Part shown: positions 50,464 to 58,814 of the stretch, in pieces
How the letters are laid out: each line of letters starts with the position of its first letter
How positions within the stretch are numbered: position 1 is the stretch's first letter
Assembly: GCF_037083825.1 (NCBI RefSeq)
Contig: NZ_JBAPLU010000016.1
Coordinates: forward strand, 33,130-97,129
Reading direction: 5' to 3'
Length of the DNA: 64,000 bases
Source of the DNA: Klenkia sesuvii
Lineage (GTDB): Bacteria > Actinomycetota > Actinomycetes > Mycobacteriales > Geodermatophilaceae
Notes under the pieces: generated by a model
The model's database searches: none
What the model saw: the letters and a program-made list of their open reading frames with translations, nothing else
Told to the model about the DNA's origin: nothing
Made by a program: the position numbers and the translations under genes

Positions 50464-51990
50464 TCAGCGGGCGCGGCGACCCAGGTGGCGCCACCGCGTG
50501 GCCCGGCTGCGCATGCGCTCGACGTCGTCGCGGCCCAGCAGCCCGGCCAGCTCCTCGGCCAGCACCCGGCCCAGCCGCTCGCAGAACTCCACCGGCTCGT
50601 CGGCGGCGTCGGGCCGCTCGGGGACGACCCGGTCGACGATGCCGGCGCGCCACAGGTCGGTGGCGCGCACGCCCTGCTGGGCGGCCATCACGTCGGCGTG
50701 GTCCACGTCGCGGTGCACGATCGCCGACGCGCCCTCCGGGGGCAACGGGCCCAGCCAGCCGTTCGCCGTCGCCAGCACCCGGTCGGCCGGCACCAGGGCC
50801 AGCGCCCCGCCGCCGGTGCCCTGGCCGAGCAGCACGGCGATGGTCGGCGCCTTGAGCGTGACCAGGTCGGCCAGGCAGCGGGCGATCTCGCCGGCCAGCC
50901 CGCCCTCCTCGGCCTCCTTCGACAGCGCCGCGCCGGGGGTGTCGATGAGCGTGACCAGCGGCAGCCGGAGCTCGGCGGCCAGCCGCATGCCGCGCCGGGC
51001 CTCGCGCAGCGCAGCCGGGCCGAGCGGCGCGGTGAGCGACTGACCGCGCCGGTCCTGCCCGAGCACGACGCAGGGCGCCCCGCCGAAGCGGGCCAGCGCC
51101 AGCAGCAGCCCGGGGTCGGACTCCCCGGCGCCGGTGCCGTTGAGCGCGACGACGTCGGTGGCCGCGGTGCGCAGCAGCCGACGCACACCGGGGCGGTCGG
51201 TGCGCCGCGAGGCGGTGACCACGTCCCACGCGGTGCGCCCGTCCTCGGGGTCGTCGGCGTCGGTGCCGTCGCCGTCTACCGGGCCGGAGATGGCCGCCCC
51301 GCGGTGCCAGGTGGACCGGGCCGAGAGGACGCGCAGCGCGCGGTCGGCGACGTCGGCGACCTGGTCGTGCGGCACGACGGCGTCGATGACCCCGCGCTCG
51401 TGCAGGTGCTCGGCGGTCTGCACGCCCTCGGGGAACTTCTCGCCGTAGAGGGACTCGTAGACCCGCGGGCCGAGGAACCCGATGGACGCGCCGGGTTCGG
51501 CGATCGTGACGTGGCCCAGCGACCCCCACGAGGCCAGCACGCCGCCGAAGGTGGGGGAGCGCAGGTAGACGAGGTAGGCCAGGCCGGCGTCCTTGTGCCG
51601 GGCGATGGCCTGGGTGATGCCGACCATCTGCAGGAAGGCGACGGTGCCCTCCTGCATGCGGGTGCCGCCGGAGACCGGCGCGGCCAGCAGCGGCAGGCCC
51701 TCGTCGGTGGCCCGCTCGATGGCCTGGATCAGCCGCTCGGCGGTGGCGACGCCGATGGAGCCGGCGAGGAAGCCGAACTCGCCGGCGACGACGGCGACCC
51801 GGCGGCCGCGCAGCCGGCCCTCGCCGGTGACGATGGCCTCGTCCTGGCGCGACTTCTCCTGCGCGGCGGCGAGCTCGGCGGCGTACTCCGCGGAGACCTC
51901 CCGCGGCCCGACGGGGCTGTCCCAGCTCACCCAGGAACCGGCGTCGAGCACCAGGTCCCGCAGCGTGCGGGCGTCCATCCGCGTGCTCAC
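50464..51990 (-). CDS. Acetyl/acyl-CoA carboxylase carboxyltransferase, fused beta-alpha
   Basis: This 508-aa protein joins both carboxyltransferase halves. The beta part (about 1-240) has APVSGGTRMQEGTVAFLQMV and SPTFGGVLASWGSLGHVTIAEPGASIGFLG. The alpha part (about 275-500) has LVTLIDTPGAALSKEAEEGGLAGEIARCL and GQGTGGGALAL. It lacks the beta-subunit zinc finger of AccD. Its GTG overlaps the CoA-transferase stop. The biotin carboxylase partner must be elsewhere. Confidence 0.88.
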   Translation of the reverse strand: MSTRMDARTLRDLVLDAGSWVSWDSPVGPREVSAEYAAELAAAQEKSRQDEAIVTGEGRLRGRRVAVVAGEFGFLAGSIGVATAERLIQAIERATDEGLPLLAAPVSGGTRMQEGTVAFLQMVGITQAIARHKDAGLAYLVYLRSPTFGGVLASWGSLGHVTIAEPGASIGFLGPRVYESLYGEKFPEGVQTAEHLHERGVIDAVVPHDQVADVADRALRVLSARSTWHRGAAISGPVDGDGTDADDPEDGRTAWDVVTASRRTDRPGVRRLLRTAATDVVALNGTGAGESDPGLLLALARFGGAPCVVLGQDRRGQSLTAPLGPAALREARRGMRLAAELRLPLVTLIDTPGAALSKEAEEGGLAGEIARCLADLVTLKAPTIAVLLGQGTGGGALALVPADRVLATANGWLGPLPPEGASAIVHRDVDHADVMAAQQGVRATDLWRAGIVDRVVPERPDAADEPVEFCERLGRVLAEELAGLLGRDDVERMRSRATRWRHLGRRAR

Positions 51991-53171
51991 GACTGCAGCC
52001 ACGCGCGGATCGCGTCGCCGTCGGCGCCCAGGACCGGGGGAGCGGTGTGCTCCCGGCGGGTGGTCTCGGTCTCGCCGTCGGACGACGGTGCGAAGAACCG
52101 CAGCGGCGGTCCGGGGAGCTGCACCGTGCCGAGCGTCCGGTGGTCGACGTCGACGAGCAGGCCTTGCGAGAGGGTCTGGTCCCAGGCGTAGACCTCGTCG
52201 ATGGTGCGCACCTTGCCCGCCGGGACGCCGGCCGCGGACAGCCGGGCCAGCAGCGTCTCGGCGTCGACCTGCGCGAAGGCGGTCTCCAGCAGCTCGATGA
52301 CGCGGTCGCGGTTGCCGACCCGCTCGCCGTTGGTGGCCAACCCGTCGGCCTCGGCGTCCAGGTCGAACTCGGCGCAGAGCTTGCGCCACAGCGACTCCGA
52401 CCCGCACGACAGCTGCACCGAGCCGCCGTCGGCGCAGCGGAAGAGCCCGTAGGGGGCGATCGAGGGGTGGTGGTTGCCCTGGGCGTGGCCGACCTTCCCG
52501 CCCACGGTCCACGCCGTCCCCTGGAAGGCGTGCACGCCGACGACGGCGGCCAGCAGCGACGTCCGCACGACCTGGCCGCGGCCGGTGCGCTCCCGCTCGA
52601 GCAGGGCGGCCAGCACGCCGTAGGCGCCGTACATGCCGGCCAGCAGGTCACCGATCGGGACGCCGACCCGCTGCGGGTCGTCGGGCCCGGACCCGGTGAG
52701 CGACATCAGCCCGGCCTCGCCCTGCGCGATCTGGTCGTAGCCGGCGCGCCCGCCCTCGGGGCCGTCGTGGCCGAAGCCGCTGATGGCCAGGGTGACCAGC
52801 CGCGGGTTGAGCTCGGCGAGCACGTCGGTGCCGAAGCCGAGCCGGGCGAGGGTGCCGGGGCGGAAGTTCTCCAGCAGCACGTCGGCGCGCCTGATCAGCT
52901 CGGTCAGCACCGCCTTGTCCTCGGGGGACTTGAGGTCGAGGGTGATCGACTCCTTGTTCTTGTTCGTCGACAGGAAGTACGTGGACTCCCGGTCACCCTG
53001 TTCGGGCTGGACGAAGGGCGGGCCCCAGCCGCGGGTGTCGTCCCCGCTGCCGGGGTTCTCCACCTTGATCACGCGGGCGCCGAGGTCGCCGAGCATCATG
53101 CCGGCGTGCGGGCCGGCCAGGGCGCGGGTGAGGTCGACGACGAGCACGCCGTCCAGGGGTCCTGCGGTCAT
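51987..53171 (-). CDS. CaiB/BaiF-family (class III) CoA-transferase
   Basis: This 394-aa protein has GVLVVDLTRALAGPHAGMMLGDLGARVIKVENP with the catalytic Asp region, LLENFRPGTLARLGFG and GYDQIAQGEAGLMSLTG. CoA is transferred between organic acids. AGGAG precedes ATG 53171. It forms a two-gene operon with the fused carboxyltransferase and is divergent from the GntR regulator, which probably controls both. Confidence 0.9.
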   Translation of the reverse strand: MTAGPLDGVLVVDLTRALAGPHAGMMLGDLGARVIKVENPGSGDDTRGWGPPFVQPEQGDRESTYFLSTNKNKESITLDLKSPEDKAVLTELIRRADVLLENFRPGTLARLGFGTDVLAELNPRLVTLAISGFGHDGPEGGRAGYDQIAQGEAGLMSLTGSGPDDPQRVGVPIGDLLAGMYGAYGVLAALLERERTGRGQVVRTSLLAAVVGVHAFQGTAWTVGGKVGHAQGNHHPSIAPYGLFRCADGGSVQLSCGSESLWRKLCAEFDLDAEADGLATNGERVGNRDRVIELLETAFAQVDAETLLARLSAAGVPAGKVRTIDEVYAWDQTLSQGLLVDVDHRTLGTVQLPGPPLRFFAPSSDGETETTRREHTAPPVLGADGDAIRAWLQS

Positions 53172-53220
53172 GCGGTCACTCCTGCGGGTCGGGGCCGACC
53201 GGGCCGGCACGTCGGCAGCG

Positions 53221-53249
53221 GTGGCTCAGTGGACTGGCCACTGGGCCAC
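53221..53249. promoter_or_regulatory. Palindromic operator between the CoA-transferase and GntR genes
   Basis: Nested arms GTGGC/GCCAC and CAGTGG/CCACTG surround ACTGG, with one mismatched pair. It lies just upstream of the hexamer TAGTCT (53253-53258) and so would cover the -35 region of the GntR gene. This is a good candidate for autoregulation and control of the divergent operon. Confidence 0.6.
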
Positions 53250-53294
53250 GTCTAGTCTGGCACCTGTCACGTCGTGCTCGTCAAGGAGGTGCCG

Positions 53295-53981
53295 GTGGGT
53301 CCGGGTCCGCTGCGCCGCAACCGGCTGTACGAGCAGGTGGTGCACCAGCTGCTGACGTGGGCGGCCGCCGCGGGGCTGGGTCCCGGTGACCGGCTGCCGG
53401 CCGAGCGCGAGCTGGCCGCCTCCCTCGGCGTCAGCCGGGCCACCCTCGCGCAGGCGCTGGTCGCGCTGGAGGTCACCGGGGTGGTCGCCGTCCGGCACGG
53501 CGACGGCACCGTGCTGCTCACCGCACCGCGGCCGGAGTCGGTGCTGGCCGCCCTCGACGCGCGCCGCGAGGACCTCGGTGCCGTCATCGAGGCGCGCGAG
53601 GCGCTGGAGGTCCGGCTCGCCGCGCTCGCCGCCCGACGACGCACCGACGACGACCTCGTCGAGCTCGACGCCGCCCTGGCCGCCATGGCCGCCGACGTGG
53701 AGTCCGGCGGGCGCGGGGTGGCCGGCGACGAGCGGTTCCACGCCGCGGTCACCGCGGCCGGGCACTCCGCGCTGCTGGCCCGGTTCATGGCCGAGATCGC
53801 CGACCGCATCCGCGACTCCCGCATCGAGTCCCTCGCCCAGGAGGGCCGCCCGCACCGCTCGCTGGAGGGCCACCGGGCCATCGCCGAGGCCATCCGCGCG
53901 GGCGACCCGGACGCCGCGGCCACCGCGATGGCCGCGCACATCCGCCTGGTGTCCGACGTCCCCCTCCTCGGCGGCGGCTGA
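53295..53981 (+). CDS. FadR-type (FCD) GntR regulator
   Basis: This 228-aa protein has an N-terminal winged helix (LYEQVVHQLLTWAAAAGLGPGDRLPAERELAASLGVSRATLAQAL) and an FCD ligand-binding domain. The latter has metal-ligand-like residues in AGDERFHAAVTAAGHSALL and EGHRAIAEAIRAGD. GTG 53295 is chosen because AAGGAGG lies 5 nt upstream. The ligand may be an organic acid of the adjacent CoA-transferase pathway. Confidence 0.88.
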   Translation: MGPGPLRRNRLYEQVVHQLLTWAAAAGLGPGDRLPAERELAASLGVSRATLAQALVALEVTGVVAVRHGDGTVLLTAPRPESVLAALDARREDLGAVIEAREALEVRLAALAARRRTDDDLVELDAALAAMAADVESGGRGVAGDERFHAAVTAAGHSALLARFMAEIADRIRDSRIESLAQEGRPHRSLEGHRAIAEAIRAGDPDAAATAMAAHIRLVSDVPLLGGG

Positions 53982-54058
53982 GGCGGCGGCTGAGGGGGTG
54001 GCCGTGAGGTGGCCGGACGTCCTGCACGGTGGCCGGCTGGTGGAACGGCCGGCGACCG

Positions 54059-54640
54059 TCAGGGATGCCCGGCGACCCCGAGGTCCAGCCAGCCGCGGGA
54101 GGGGGTGACCACCGCGTGCAGGCGGACGTCGTGCGGTTCGGTGGGGACCGTCGGCAGCAGCTCCTCGTCGAACACCACCCCCACCAGGACGGCGTCCGGG
54201 GACGCGTGCCGCAGCGCGCGGTCGTAGAACCCCGCCCCGCGGCCCAGGCGCCCGCCGTCCCGACCGGTCGCCAGCGCCGGCACCACCACCACCGACGCCT
54301 CGCCCAGTGCCTCCGGCGGCAGCCGCGGCCCGGTCGGCTCCAGCAGCCCGAAGCGGCCCTCGACGAGCGCGGCGGCCCGGGCCCACGCGAGCACCCGGCC
54401 CGCCGGCGGCACCACCGGCAGCAGGGCACCCGGGCCGAGGGCGTCCACCAGGCTGCCGTGCCCCGGCTCCTCGGCGGTCGGCACGTAGCCGGCCACCACG
54501 CCGCGCAGGTGTGGGCCCAGGTGCGTGGCGACCGCACGCGCAGCCGCCGTCCGGTCAGCGGGGGAGCGCCCGGCGCGGGCGGCCAGCAGCCGTGTGCGCA
54601 GGGTCGTCTTGGCGCTCACCAGGGCGGGGGAGGCGGGCAC
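54059..54640 (-). CDS. fau: 5-formyltetrahydrofolate cyclo-ligase
   Basis: This 193-aa enzyme of folate recycling has KTTLRTRLLAARAGRS, VAGYVPTAEEPG and the C-terminal GGRLGRGAGFYDRALR. GTG 54640 is supported by TAGCCT 6 nt upstream. It is divergent from galU with only 27 bp between start codons, the usual fau-galU arrangement of actinomycetes. Confidence 0.9.
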   Translation of the reverse strand: MPASPALVSAKTTLRTRLLAARAGRSPADRTAAARAVATHLGPHLRGVVAGYVPTAEEPGHGSLVDALGPGALLPVVPPAGRVLAWARAAALVEGRFGLLEPTGPRLPPEALGEASVVVVPALATGRDGGRLGRGAGFYDRALRHASPDAVLVGVVFDEELLPTVPTEPHDVRLHAVVTPSRGWLDLGVAGHP

Positions 54641-54646
54641 GGGGGC

Positions 54647-54660
54647 AGGCTAGCTAGGGT
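54647..54660. promoter_or_regulatory. Back-to-back -10 hexamers for leaderless fau and galU transcripts
   Basis: TAGCCT on the minus strand (54652-54647) lies 6 nt before fau GTG. TAGGGT on the plus strand (54655-54660) lies 7 nt before galU ATG. Only 2 bp separate them, so the -35 region of each would fall in the other's 5' coding sequence. Confidence 0.55.
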
Positions 54661-54667
54661 CGCCCCC

Positions 54668-55618
54668 ATGTCGAGCCCGACGAACCGCCGTCCCGCCCGC
54701 AAGGCCGTCATCCCCGTCGCCGGGATGGGGACCCGCTTCCTGCCCGCCACCAAGGCGGTGCCCAAGGAGCTGCTGCCGGTGGTCGACCGGCCGGCGCTGC
54801 AGTACATCGTCGAGGAGTCCGCGCGCGCCGGGCTCGGCGAGGTGCTCATGGTCACCGGCCGCGGCAAGGCCGCCATCGAGGACTTCTTCGACCGCACCCC
54901 CGAGCTCGAGGCGGCGCTGGAGAAGAAGGGCGACCAGGCGCGCATCGACGCCGTCGCCGCGTCCACCGACGTCGCCCAGGTGCACTTCGTCCGCCAGGGC
55001 GAGGCCAAGGGCCTGGGCCACGCCGTGCTGCAGGCCGCCTCCTTCGTCGGCGACGAGCCGTTCGCCGTCCTGCTCGGCGACGACCTCATCGACGCCCGCG
55101 ACCTGCTGCTCGAGCAGATGCTCGCCGTGCAGGCCGAGCACGGCGGCTGCGTGGTCGCGCTGCTGGACGTCGGGGCGGAGAACATCGACAAGTACGGCTG
55201 CGTGGCCGTCGAGGACGCCCCGCAGACCGACGCCGGCGAGGGCGACAGCGCTGCCGACACCGTCGTGCGCATCACCGGCATGGTCGAGAAGCCGAAGCGG
55301 GAGGAGGCGCCGTCCAGCCTGGCCATCATCGGCCGCTACGTGCTGGCGCCCGAGATCTTCGACGCCATCCGGGCCACCCCGCCCGGCCGGGGCGGGGAGA
55401 TCCAGCTGACCGACGCGATCCTGGCGCTGCTCGAGCAGGGCGTCCCGGTGCACGGCGTGGTCTTCTCCGGCCGCCGCTACGACACCGGCGACAAGCTCGA
55501 CTACCTCAAGGCCGTCGTCCGGCTGGCCGTCGAGCGGGAGGACCTGGGCCCGGCCCTGCGGCCCTGGCTGCGTGATTTCGTCGGTGACCTTCCGCCGGAG
55601 GGCGCGTCGCAGGCCTGA
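54668..55618 (+). CDS. galU: UTP-glucose-1-phosphate uridylyltransferase
   Basis: This 316-aa enzyme makes UDP-glucose. It has KAVIPVAGMGTRFLPATKAVPKELLPVVD, GLGHAVLQA, LLGDDLIDA and GEIQLTDAI. It is the first gene of the galU-glp-rimJ-sepX cluster. Confidence 0.95.
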   Translation: MSSPTNRRPARKAVIPVAGMGTRFLPATKAVPKELLPVVDRPALQYIVEESARAGLGEVLMVTGRGKAAIEDFFDRTPELEAALEKKGDQARIDAVAASTDVAQVHFVRQGEAKGLGHAVLQAASFVGDEPFAVLLGDDLIDARDLLLEQMLAVQAEHGGCVVALLDVGAENIDKYGCVAVEDAPQTDAGEGDSAADTVVRITGMVEKPKREEAPSSLAIIGRYVLAPEIFDAIRATPPGRGGEIQLTDAILALLEQGVPVHGVVFSGRRYDTGDKLDYLKAVVRLAVEREDLGPALRPWLRDFVGDLPPEGASQA

Positions 55619-55643
55619 CCGCGCCCCCGCAGCGGGCACCATC

Positions 55644-57143
55644 GTGGGTCGGGTGCCCGCTCCGGCGCGCCCGAGGACCGGGACGGCGGTGGTGACGGTG
55701 GCGGGGTTGACCGAGGACAGGACGCGGGGCTGGTTCCGGGGTGCCCGGGAGACCACCCAGCTCGACCTCACGACCGGTGCGCCGGCCGGCGCCCAGCCCA
55801 CCCGGGCGATCGGCGGCACCCACGCGACCGTGCAGGTCGACCGCGACCAGCTGCCCGGGGTGGCCGCCGCCGAGCCGCGCACCGACGCGTTCCCCGCCGC
55901 GGAGCCGGTGGTGCGCACCGTCGAGCAGCACCTCGACCTCATCCTGGCCGCCGCGCCCACCCCCGACCCCATCCAGCTCGCGGTCCTGGACGCCCAGGGC
56001 CTGCTCTGCGCCGAGCACGTGGTGAGCAGCCGCGACCTGCCCGCCTTCGAGCAGGCCGCGCTCGACGGCTACGCCGCCCGCGCGTCCGACACCGTGGGGG
56101 CCACCCCGGAGCAGCCGGTCGGGCTGGCCGTGGTCGGGGAGAGCGTCGCCGGCCCGGCCGAGCCGTCGGCCATCGGCCCCGGCCTGGCCCACCGGGTGAC
56201 CGCCGGGGCGATGCTGCCCACCGGCGCCGACGTCGTCGTCCCGACCGTCTGGACCGACGGCGGGGCCGTGCACGTGGGGGTGCAGGCCGAGCTCGTCCCG
56301 GGCACCTACGTGCGGCACGCCGGCGACGACGTGGCCGTCGGCGACACGGCCGTGGCCGAGGGCAGCCCCATCGGGCCGGCCCAGATCAGCCTGCTGGCCG
56401 CCGTCGGCCGGGACCGGGTGCTGGTCCACCCGCGGCCGCGCATCGCCGTGCTGTGCGCCGGCAACGAGCTCGTCGACGTCGGCACGACGCCCGGCCCGGG
56501 CCAGGTGGTCGACGTCAACAGCTACGCCCTCGCCGCGGCCGCCCGCGACGCCGGTGCCGAGGCCTACCGCTCGGGCATCGTGCCGCGGGACCGCCGCAAG
56601 CTGGTCGAGCTGCTGGAGAGCCAGCTGCTGCGCAGCGACGTCGTGCTCATCGCCGGCACCTTCGCCGGAGGTGGCTTCGACCTGGTGCAGGAGGCGCTGG
56701 CGCAGCTGGGCGAGGTGACCTTCGCCCAGGTGGCCATGCACCCCGGCCCCGTGCAGGCCTTCGGCCGCCTGGGGCGCGACGGCGTCCCGGTCATCTGCAT
56801 CCCCGGCGAGCCGGCCGCGGCGCTGGTCGCCTTCGAGGTGTTCGTGCGCCCGGCGATCCGGCTCATGCTGGGCAAGCGGCAGCTGTTCCGGCGCACCGTG
56901 CAGGCGGTCTCGGCCCAGCAGCTGCTCTCGCCCCTCGGGTACCGGCAGTACCTGCACGGGCAGGTCATGCGGCACCCCGACGGCGGCTACGTGGTGGAGC
57001 CGGTCGGCGGGGGCGAGAGCGGGCACGACGCCGCACTGGCCCGCACGGCGCGGTCGAACTGCCTGGTCGTCATCGACGAGGACGTCACCGAGGTGTCGCC
57101 CGGCGGGCTGGTCACGGTCATGCCCATGCTCCTCGGCGGCTGA
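55644..57143 (+). CDS. glp: Gephyrin-like MoeA paralogue (Glp), probable divisome protein
   Basis: This protein of about 499 aa has MoeA domains (ALDGYAARASDT, GAMLPTGADVVVPTVW, RPRIAVLCAGNELVDVG, CIPGEPAAALVAFEVFVRP). The normally invariant TSGGVSVGDYD segment reads AGTFAGGGFD (337-346), and PGKP reads PGPV. The molybdenum-cofactor site therefore appears lost. Gene order matches the galU-glp-rimJ-glpR/sepX cluster, in which Corynebacterium Glp binds FtsZ (from memory). The start is uncertain among GTG 55644, 55653, 55689 and 55692. Confidence 0.82.
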   Translation: MGRVPAPARPRTGTAVVTVAGLTEDRTRGWFRGARETTQLDLTTGAPAGAQPTRAIGGTHATVQVDRDQLPGVAAAEPRTDAFPAAEPVVRTVEQHLDLILAAAPTPDPIQLAVLDAQGLLCAEHVVSSRDLPAFEQAALDGYAARASDTVGATPEQPVGLAVVGESVAGPAEPSAIGPGLAHRVTAGAMLPTGADVVVPTVWTDGGAVHVGVQAELVPGTYVRHAGDDVAVGDTAVAEGSPIGPAQISLLAAVGRDRVLVHPRPRIAVLCAGNELVDVGTTPGPGQVVDVNSYALAAAARDAGAEAYRSGIVPRDRRKLVELLESQLLRSDVVLIAGTFAGGGFDLVQEALAQLGEVTFAQVAMHPGPVQAFGRLGRDGVPVICIPGEPAAALVAFEVFVRPAIRLMLGKRQLFRRTVQAVSAQQLLSPLGYRQYLHGQVMRHPDGGYVVEPVGGGESGHDAALARTARSNCLVVIDEDVTEVSPGGLVTVMPMLLGG

Positions 57144-57210
57144 GCTGGCGGCACTCTGGACCGACCCGGCCCTCCACCCGGGGTGGCCGGTCGAGCTGCG
57201 CCACGGCGAC

Positions 57211-57777
57211 GTGCTGCTGCACCCCCTGCGGCGCGGGGACGCCCAGGCCTGGTCGGCGCTGCGGCGCGAGAACGAGGCGTGGCTGGCACCGTGGGAGCCC
57301 TCGTCCCCGGGCAGCTGGACCGAACGGCACACCCCGGCCGTCTACCGCGCGATGCGCCGGGCAGTGGGACGGCGGGCCCGGGCCGGGTCCTCGCTGCCGT
57401 TCGCGGTGCGCCACCGCGGCCGGCTGGTCGGGCAGGTCACGCTGGACAACGTCGTGCGCGGGGCGATGCGCTCGGCGCACGTCGGCTACTGGCTGGACCG
57501 GGCCGCAGCGGGCCAGGGCGTCGCCTCGCTGGCCGTGGCGCTGGTGTGCGACCACGCCTTCGGGCCGGTGGGTCTGCACAGGATCCAGGCCGATGTACGT
57601 CCGGAGAACGCCCGGAGCTGCCGATTGGTGGAGCGACTCGGTTTCCGCGAGGAAGGACTGCTGCGCTCGTACCTCCACATCGACGGCGACTGGCGCGACC
57701 ACAGGTGCTACGCGTTGCTCGCCGAGGACCACCCGGCCGGGGTGGTCGCGCACCTCCGACGGTCGGGTCCACCCTGA
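57211..57777 (+). CDS. RimJ/RimL-type GNAT acetyltransferase
   Basis: The protein has VLLHPLRRGDAQAWSALRRENEAWLAPWEPS, VGYWLDRAAAGQGVASLAVALVCDHAF and NARSCRLVERLGFREEGLLRSYLHIDGDWRDH, the ribosomal-protein Ser/Ala N-acetyltransferase pattern. Coding-like sequence (ALWTDPALHPGWPVELRHGD) continues upstream to 57145, directly after the glp stop. Translation may therefore start at an unusual codon such as CTG 57145; GTG 57211 is the first standard start. It is part of the galU-sepX cluster. Confidence 0.82.
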   Translation: MLLHPLRRGDAQAWSALRRENEAWLAPWEPSSPGSWTERHTPAVYRAMRRAVGRRARAGSSLPFAVRHRGRLVGQVTLDNVVRGAMRSAHVGYWLDRAAAGQGVASLAVALVCDHAFGPVGLHRIQADVRPENARSCRLVERLGFREEGLLRSYLHIDGDWRDHRCYALLAEDHPAGVVAHLRRSGPP

Positions 57778-57842
57778 CCGACACGCCGACGGCGGCGACA
57801 CGCCGGTGCGGCGCGACACGACACGTGCGCGTCCCGGTGCGC

Positions 57843-57860
57843 CTCCCCCGTCGGGGGGAG
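57843..57860. terminator. GC-rich hairpin after the rimJ-like gene
   Basis: CTCCCCC and GGGGGAG pair around a 4-nt GTCG loop, with further GC-rich complementarity outside. No T-tract follows. It lies in the 157-bp gap before the sepX-like gene and may end or attenuate the galU transcript. Confidence 0.45.
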
Positions 57861-57934
57861 CGCGCGCCCTAACGTGCTCCGCGAGTGACCCGTGTGACTC
57901 GTGTGGCGCCAGGGATCGGCGCCGCACACGTGGG

Positions 57935-58651
57935 ATGCCAGGGATGGGGTGGTTCGCGATGGGATCGGGTGTGCTGCTGGCCGCTCTGGTCGTGCTGTGG
58001 TTCGTCGTGCTCGTGCCGATGGTGGTCACGCGCGGCGACGCGACGCCGGCCCGCACCGGTGCGGTGGGTGCCGGGCGGACGTTGAGCCGCCGACGCGTCG
58101 TCGACCCCGTGGTGCACGCCGACACCGAACGGGTGGCCATCGACCGCGAGCAGCTCTACCGCACCGGTGAGCTGGTGGTCGACGTCCACGCCGTGCGCCG
58201 CCGCACGCTGGCCGGCCTGGCCGCCCTCGCCGTCCTGGCGCTCGTGGGCGCGCTCGCGTACCGGTCGTGGTTGTGGGCCCCCCAGGTGCTGCTCGACCTC
58301 GCCGTCGTCGGCTACCTCATGGTGACCCGGGCCGCCGCCCAGCGGGAGCGCCGCACGGCCGCCCGCCGCCAGGCCCGCGCCGCGTCCCGCCCCGCGCGCC
58401 CCGCAGCCCGCCCGGCCGCACGGCCGGCACCGCAGCCGGCGGCCCGCCCGGCCGTGGCGGCGCACTCGGCGCCCGTGCACAGCGCTCCGCTGGCCCCGGT
58501 GCACCCGCTGCGGCCCGGCCGCGTCGTCGCCGCCTCGCAGGGCGCCCCGGCGTCCGCCGGTTGGCAGCACAGCGCCGTCGTCGGCCTGGACGACGACGAC
58601 ATCGGCTTCGCCGAGGTCGACACCTACGCGCCGCGCAGCGCCACCGGCTGA
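57935..58651 (+). CDS. SepX/GlpR-like actinobacterial septal membrane protein
   Basis: This 238-aa protein has an N-terminal membrane helix (GVLLAALVVLWFVVLVPMVV), a conserved cytoplasmic linker (RRRVVDPVVHADTERVAIDREQLYRTGELVVDVHAVRRR), two further helices and a long Ala/Pro/Arg-rich tail ending DDDDIGFAEVDTYAPRS. Layout and position after glp-rimJ match SepX of Streptomyces and GlpR of Corynebacterium, membrane receptors of the divisome. ATG 57935 is chosen; ATG 57944 and 57959 are possible. Confidence 0.8.
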   Translation: MPGMGWFAMGSGVLLAALVVLWFVVLVPMVVTRGDATPARTGAVGAGRTLSRRRVVDPVVHADTERVAIDREQLYRTGELVVDVHAVRRRTLAGLAALAVLALVGALAYRSWLWAPQVLLDLAVVGYLMVTRAAAQRERRTAARRQARAASRPARPAARPAARPAPQPAARPAVAAHSAPVHSAPLAPVHPLRPGRVVAASQGAPASAGWQHSAVVGLDDDDIGFAEVDTYAPRSATG

Positions 58652-58697
58652 CCCTCCGCCGACGCGCGACGGCGAGGCGGTAGGCTGTCGTGCGCAA

Positions 58698-58770
58698 GGG
58701 GCTGTGGCGCAGTTGGTAGCGCGTCTCGTTCGCAATGAGAAGGCCAGGGGTTCGAATCCCCTCAGCTCCA
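58698..58770 (+). tRNA. tRNA-Ala (anticodon CGC)
   Basis: Acceptor GGGGCTG pairs with CAGCTCC (one G-T). D-arm GCGC/GCGC, anticodon loop TTCGCAA giving CGC, and T-arm AGGGG-TTCGAAT-CCCCT are complete. CCA is not encoded. Confidence 0.95.
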
Positions 58771-58777
58771 CCCGTCA

Positions 58778-58809
58778 CGTCAGGCCGGGCCCCCGGGCCC
58801 GGCCTGACG
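58778..58809. terminator. Perfect 32-nt palindrome terminator after tRNA-Ala
   Basis: CGTCAGGCCGGGCCC (58778-58792) and its exact complement (58795-58809) form a very stable stem 7 nt after the tRNA. It also lies 5 nt beyond the stop of the convergent enoyl-CoA hydratase gene, so it probably acts in both directions. Confidence 0.75.
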
Positions 58810-58814
58810 CGTTC

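Noticed and set aside
57881..57935. Inverted CGTGTG/CACACG sequence before the sepX-like gene
   Set aside because: The arms are short and interrupted. It is noted only as possible secondary structure and not called as a site.
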